Part shown: piece after piece, positions 59,819 to 64,000 of the stretch
Layout: each line of letters opens with the position of its first letter
Numbering within the stretch: position 1 is the first letter of the stretch
Assembly: GCA_037693485.1 (NCBI GenBank)
Contig: CM075353.1
Coordinates: 2,986,001 to 3,050,000, forward strand
Length of the DNA stretch: 64,000 bases
Direction of reading: 5' to 3'
DNA from: Kitagawia praeruptora
Taxonomy: Eukaryota > Streptophyta > Magnoliopsida > Apiales > Apiaceae
Made by a program: the position numbers and the translations under genes
The notes under the pieces: model-generated
Told to the model about the DNA's origin: nothing
The model's database searches: none
The model's input: the letters and a program-made list of their open reading frames with translations, nothing else

Positions 59819-60186
59819 TGATTCAGGTGAGAACACGTATATGTTGGAGAACAATGAGAACACCACATTTCAAGCTATTCTAAAGGGCCCCGCCAGGGGC
59901 ACCCAATACGAAAAAGTCTTATAATTCTACACTCTATCAATTCATCAAAAAAAAAAAAGTTCAAAAAAATTTTTTTTTTAAAAAATTAAAAATGATGACG
60001 TGGCAGCAGTTTTTTTAAAATTTTTTTGTTAATTTTTTTTTTGTTATGAATGGATAGAGGGTAGAATTATAAGACTTTTTTGTGAAGGTGCCCCTAGCGA
60101 GGCCCTTTAAAATAGCTTGAAATGTGGTGAATATGTGTGTTCTCACTGTTCTCACACTAACATGTGTTCTCACTGGAGCGTGACCC
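59814..60186. mobile_element. Foldback MITE inserted in (AT)n
   Basis: Arms of about 110 bp mirror each other: ATTTCAAGCTATTCTAAAGG and AAGTCTTATAATTCTAC against GTAGAATTATAAGACTT and CCTTTAAAATAGCTTGAAAT. Ends GGGT...GTGAGAACAC are inverted. The AT-rich insertion site hides the target duplication. Confidence 0.75.
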
Positions 60187-60189
60187 ATA

Positions 60190-60195
60190 ATATAT

Positions 60196-60226
<31 letters not shown>

Positions 60227-60743
60227 ATAGAACAAATGGGGGGGGTTCCATGAGCAAATTTATTCATATAAAAAGTCATATTTACCTCTACTAATTATAT
60301 CTATGTTATATTTCCGGGGGCTATTTAGGTATTGCAACACTAACATATTTATTACTTATATAATAATAACTGATATGAACTAATATGCATTTATTATTAT
60401 GTAATTAATACTTGAATGTATCTCTGTATCAATCCATGTTAACTCTATATATTTATATTTCGAAGTACGGTTTTGATCTTAACATTGACCAATTTATTAC
60501 ATATCGTTCAAGTTTATTTTAACAAAACAAAACATAGCGTAAAATATAAAATAGATTTAATTTAACCAGAATTATAATTTGCATGTCTCGATCGGGTATT
60601 GCATAAATTCAATTTACTCAGAACAATTGCTACAAAGATATGAACAATCGAAGATATCAACAAATCAATCCTACGTGATTACGAATAATTCATAAATTTA
60701 TAATCTAGAGCATGCCCGTGCCTTGCACGGGCTACAAAGCTAG
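60190..60743 (+). mobile_element. Helitron-like element, 3' end
   Basis: Ends with the perfect hairpin GCCCGTGCCTTGCACGGGC (60714-60732), 7 nt, then CTAG (60740-60743) before T. Near its left side TTCCATGAGCAAATTTATTCATA-type sequence (60245) also occurs at 55462, marking the same family. The 5' terminus is blurred by the AT repeat. No coding capacity. Confidence 0.45.
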
Positions 60744-61425
60744 TTCAATATGTAGTCGTGAACAGTGTCCTTGTATGCGCATGTTAAACATGCGTGACTC
60801 AAGATACGCATGTCCAACATGCGTATGCCACGTCACTGTTCATCGTCTTCTCCCCGCCGCCGGTGAAGTTTTTTGACAAAAATTCGATCGATTCGTTCGT
60901 TCGTTACAGACATCGAGCACTACCATACTATATACCAAAATCATCGTCTTCTCCTCCTCTACAAGCTTCGTTTCTCGTTTGTTTCGCCGGATTTAAAAGT
61001 CCCAAATTCGATTCTTTTCCGATTTACTTTTCCGTTCAGTTCGTATACGCCCCTGCGGGGTCAAAAAACAAGAAATAAACGGGGGAAAAGGAAGATGCAT
61101 GTCTGGGCTTCATTTTGATACCCTTAGAAGCAGTGGAGGTGACCGGAATATGGAGAATGAAGGGGACGACCGGAGAGGCGATCGAGAGAGCGAGAGAGAC
61201 GCCTGAGCAGCTTTTTAAAAAATGACGTCATATGACGTCATTGCGCATCTGGGTGATGCGTTACCCTAGATGCGCAAGATCGAAATGCGTATCACGGGCT
61301 ACGCACATCGCCAATGCGTAGCTCCGTCGTTATTTTGGAAGCTATTCGCGCACTTCGTTATTTTGGGCCATTGGGGTGTGTTTTTGTGTTATTTTGGTCA
61401 TTTTCTCTGTTCGAGAAGACATGGA
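60744..61425. other. Repeat-derived sequence, no recognised gene
   Basis: Contains inverted words such as ACGCATGTCCAACATGCGTA, a tandem TATGACGTCA (61228-61242), and AAAATAACG-type repeats shared in reverse with 55195-55335. The open frame 60794-61078 has no recognisable domain and overlaps another frame, so I do not call it a gene. Confidence 0.4.
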
Positions 61426-61434
61426 TCTCATGTC

Positions 61435-62776
61435 GAATAAAAAGCCCCCAATACCACAATTTTAAGATAAATGGTCCTAAATATCACAAATGAAAAAGTT
61501 AGCCCCTATAATCACTCCAAAATACTGTATAAAGTAACGTTTATTTTTTTTAAAACACGCTATTGCGCTTAGCGTTAGGGGAAGAGGGAAGGGGAGGAGG
61601 GGAGGAGGGAACGGGTGAACGCCACATAATGTGGTGTTTTGTATTTTTTTTTTCATTTTCTCTTGGGTTCAGTAATTAACTTTTAGGGTTCAACGTTTCC
61701 ATTTTGGGTTTTATATATAAATATTCAATTTAAATTTATAATTAAAGTAAAAATTAAAATTAAAATTTTATATTTTAGCTGTATTCCCTCGGGATTTCAA
61801 CAAATAACTTTTGGGGTTCAATGTTTCCATTTTGGGTTTGATAAATATTCGGAACGACGAATAAACCGTATACGAATTTAGGGTTTAGGGTTTGGGGTTT
61901 AGGGTTGTTTACAACCCTAAACCCTAACTTATCCTGATTTTTAAACTCGTTAGCGTTTAAAAATCAGACCACCGGATTCAATTTTTTACCCAAAATTTTA
62001 TATTTTAGCTATATTCCCTCGGGATTTCAACAATTAAATTTTGGGGTTCAATGTTTCCATTTTGGGTTTTAGAAATATTCCGAACGACGAATAAACCGTA
62101 TACGAATTTAAGGTTTGGGGTTTAGTGTTGTTTACAACCCTAAACCCTAGACCCTAAACCCTAACTTATCTTGATTTTTAAACGCTAACGCGTTTAAAAA
62201 TTAGGCCGTCAGATTCAATTTTTTAATTAAAAATTTTTAATTTAAAAAATACAATTTTATTTAAATTTAGGGTTCAACAATTAACTTTTTGGGGTTCGAC
62301 GTTTCCATTTTGGGTTTTAGAAATTACCAAAAACCAAACTTAAAGTAACGTTTCAAAAAAAAAAATTACCCAAAACCAAACTTAAAGTAGTGTTACTAGG
62401 CCAAAACCAAACTTAAAGTTGTGTTACTAGCCCAAAACCAAACTTAAAGTAGCGTTTACAGTAAAAAAAAAAAAGTAAAACCAAAGCAAAACGCCAAACT
62501 ATATGGCGTGCCGCCCCCCCCCCAAAAAAAAACACCTTTTTAATTAGCGTTTTCCCCCTTCCAACGCTAGGGCGTCTAGCGTTCTCCCCAAACGTTATTT
62601 TAAGCAGCGTCTTACCTCTCTCTCTCCTCCAAAACGCTACACGCTTCAGCATTTTAAAAAAAAAACTCAGAACGCTACACGCAACTGTGTTTTAGAGTGA
62701 TATTTGGGGCAAAGTTTTTGAGTTGTGATATTTGTGACCATTTGCTATCAAATTGTGATATTGGGGGCCAACACCC
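61435..62776. mobile_element. Non-autonomous Mutator-like element with telomere-like repeats
   Basis: Perfect 9-bp target duplication TCTCATGTC (61426-61434, 62777-62785). Terminal inverted repeats of about 95 bp share GCCCCCAATA, CACAATTT, AAATGGTC, AAATATCACAA and ATCACTC. Inside, a segment of about 220 bp (TTTTATATTTTAGC to GACGAATAAACCGTATACG) is directly repeated, each copy with TTTAGGG-type telomere-like words followed by their inverse (61878-61927, 62109-62163). No transposase. Confidence 0.85.
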
Positions 62777-62809
62777 TCTCATGTCAAACATCTAGCCTCC
62801 ACTTAAACA

Positions 62810-63017
62810 ATGCAGAACCCTCGAGTCTTAATAACAGAACTTCCCACGGATTTGCAAATAATAATTCTCTTGTAAGTACCGGCAAGATGCTTATTATTCT
62901 GCAAACGCGTTTGTAAGTCTTTCCGAGATATTATCGAAAACCCTGATTTTTTACACATCCATCGTACGTCTCAGGTTGATTCTCATGATACTATATCTCT
63001 AATCTTACACTTAGAAT
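62810..63017 (+). pseudogene. F-box protein gene fragment
   Basis: The frame from ATG 62810 reads a typical plant F-box: ELPTDLQIIILL, then VPARCLLFCKRVCKSFRDII and ENPDFLHIHRTSQ. A TAA (62873-62875) interrupts it in the middle of the domain, and a CACTA end at 63018 cuts it after IL.HLES. F-box proteins bring targets to SCF ubiquitin ligases; the F-box binds SKP1. The Mutator-like element ends only 25 bp before the ATG. The rest of the gene, if any, would lie beyond the CACTA element, outside the window. Confidence 0.75.
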
Positions 63018-64000
63018 CACTACACCACAAATGGTCTATGGCAACACCAAAAAAAAGTGTTAAAAGTGCTAAAAAATGTTACCATAGGATTTAAGGCAAC
63101 ACTTTTGTCAATTTTGAAGGAGTTGGGAATTTGTATGTGGGCTTAGAGGTTAAGCCAACACATTTTGTCAAAACTATGGCAACATCAACACGATGTTGCC
63201 TTAGGCACTTATGCCAACATTTCGTGCAAAATAGCAACACTATTTCCGGTGTTGGCATAAAGTCTATGGCAACACTGTCTACTCAACACCAACACCCTTG
63301 CGATGTTGCCATATAGCATATTCCAACATCTTTGTCCCACTACAGCAATACCAGCTGATATAAATTTTCTAAAAATTTATATTTTAATTCTTTTTTCGGA
63401 TTTTGTTTTACTTTTGATATTCTTCAAATTTTCAAAAATACAATAAAAAATTAACGCAAATCAAGGTAAACTAAAATATAATTTGAATAAATCACATTTA
63501 TCAACTTTCATAAAAATAAAATATATCACCAACTCAATTACAAAAAGTTACTAATTACACAAGTCAAATCTTTATACAATTAAATCATTATACAATGCAA
63601 CATTCATCCACTATCATAAGGTTCAAGTCACCTCTCCATGACAATATTCTAAAGTCTAGACTTAATTTAACTCCTGTTTCCATTATAATAAGAATGCAGT
63701 GTCAACTAGTATCTTAAAGTTCCTTTCTTGCACTGTGATGCTGCAGCAAGCTGAATAAGAATGCTTCTGAGAATTGATCGAGGATGAGGAGATGTGATCT
63801 TAGCCTTTGCCGCTGATCTGAGGATACGATCAAGGTGGACATCTAGCTCGTAAAGGTGCCTGCCATAAAATATATACAAAATGTAATGCACATTATGCAC
63901 CAGATTTGGCAATTATAGTCTAAACAAAATGGAAAAGAAATGCAGTTCTGGATCGCAAATCTACTGCCAAGCTCAGCAATGGGCATATACGAATCAGGGA
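63018..64000 (+). mobile_element. CACTA element, left end (continues past window)
   Basis: Terminal CACTACACCACAAATGG, followed by dense subterminal words GGCAACA/TGTTGCC in both orientations (63035-63345), as in CACTA elements. It interrupts the F-box gene. The other end is not in the window. Confidence 0.7.
63706..63868 (-). pseudogene. Exon-like segment in CACTA, minus strand
   Basis: On the minus strand an acceptor TTTATGGCAG is followed by an open segment reading HLYELDVHLDRILRSAAKAK, then PHPRSILRSILIQLAAASQC, to a TAA at about 63706. It has protein-like, basic helical composition. I do not recognise the family. It could be a captured host exon or a piece of the element's own gene. Confidence 0.35.

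Noticed and set aside
60794..61118. Overlapping frames of 94 and 81 codons as a gene
   Set aside because: No domain, two frames overlap, and the region is repeat-derived.
61878..62163. True telomere or interstitial telomere array
   Set aside because: Only a few degenerate TTTAGGG units, each followed by its inverse, and inside a defined transposon.

Overview
The window is nuclear DNA of a eudicot plant, and most of it is layered transposable elements. This rests on the intron-split type III polyketide synthase genes, an F-box fragment, and plant lineages of LTR retrotransposons (Tekay, Athila-like, SIRE-like, Tat), CACTA, Mutator-like, Stowaway and Helitron-like elements. An asterid such as an Apiaceae species is only a weak guess. 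I see no bacterial-type operon, CRISPR array or intact RNA gene.

Layout. 1-15477: a young Ty3/gypsy chromovirus (Tekay/Del type) with LTRs of about 4.7 kb. It has one intact gag-pol reading frame and an extra, probably spliced, acidic ORF upstream of gag; its left end lies outside the window. 15478-24209: reverse-strand remains of a gag-only Athila-like family, arranged as two tandem units of about 4.2 kb plus the start of a third. 24210-27717: 3' part of a SIRE-like Ty1/copia element. 27718-28617: debris with a Tat-type integrase tail. 28618-32715: AT-rich Helitron-like copies, then a palindromic foldback element (32783-33101). 33545-49245: a chromovirus solo LTR with its TGAAG target duplication, split by a CACTA element that carries host gene pieces (34647-38929) and by a complete non-autonomous Athila-like element with TATAT duplication (40007-48070). 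49836-51096: a transposon with inverted arms, ending about 145 bp before a gene. 51241-54870: the gene-bearing island, with three tandem chalcone-synthase-like genes: one full-length with an 8-residue active-site deletion, two broken. 54871-64000: short elements and microsatellites, a Mutator-like element with a clear 9-bp target duplication, and an F-box pseudogene cut by another CACTA end.

How the parts relate. The only plausible host gene that could still be expressed is the first polyketide synthase. It keeps Cys164, His303 and Asn336 but lacks the gatekeeper Phe215. The most unusual signals are: (i) the chromovirus ORF1, whose predicted intron contains the primer binding site, so spliced RNA could not be reverse transcribed; (ii) a set of hairpins at 50-bp spacing kept in three Athila-like copies, with compensatory sequence change in one; (iii) a CACTA element carrying exons that resemble MSI4/FVE and a long-chain acyl-CoA synthetase, splice sites included; (iv) the gatekeeper deletion in the synthase.

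All family names come from motifs read by eye. No alignment or database search was run.
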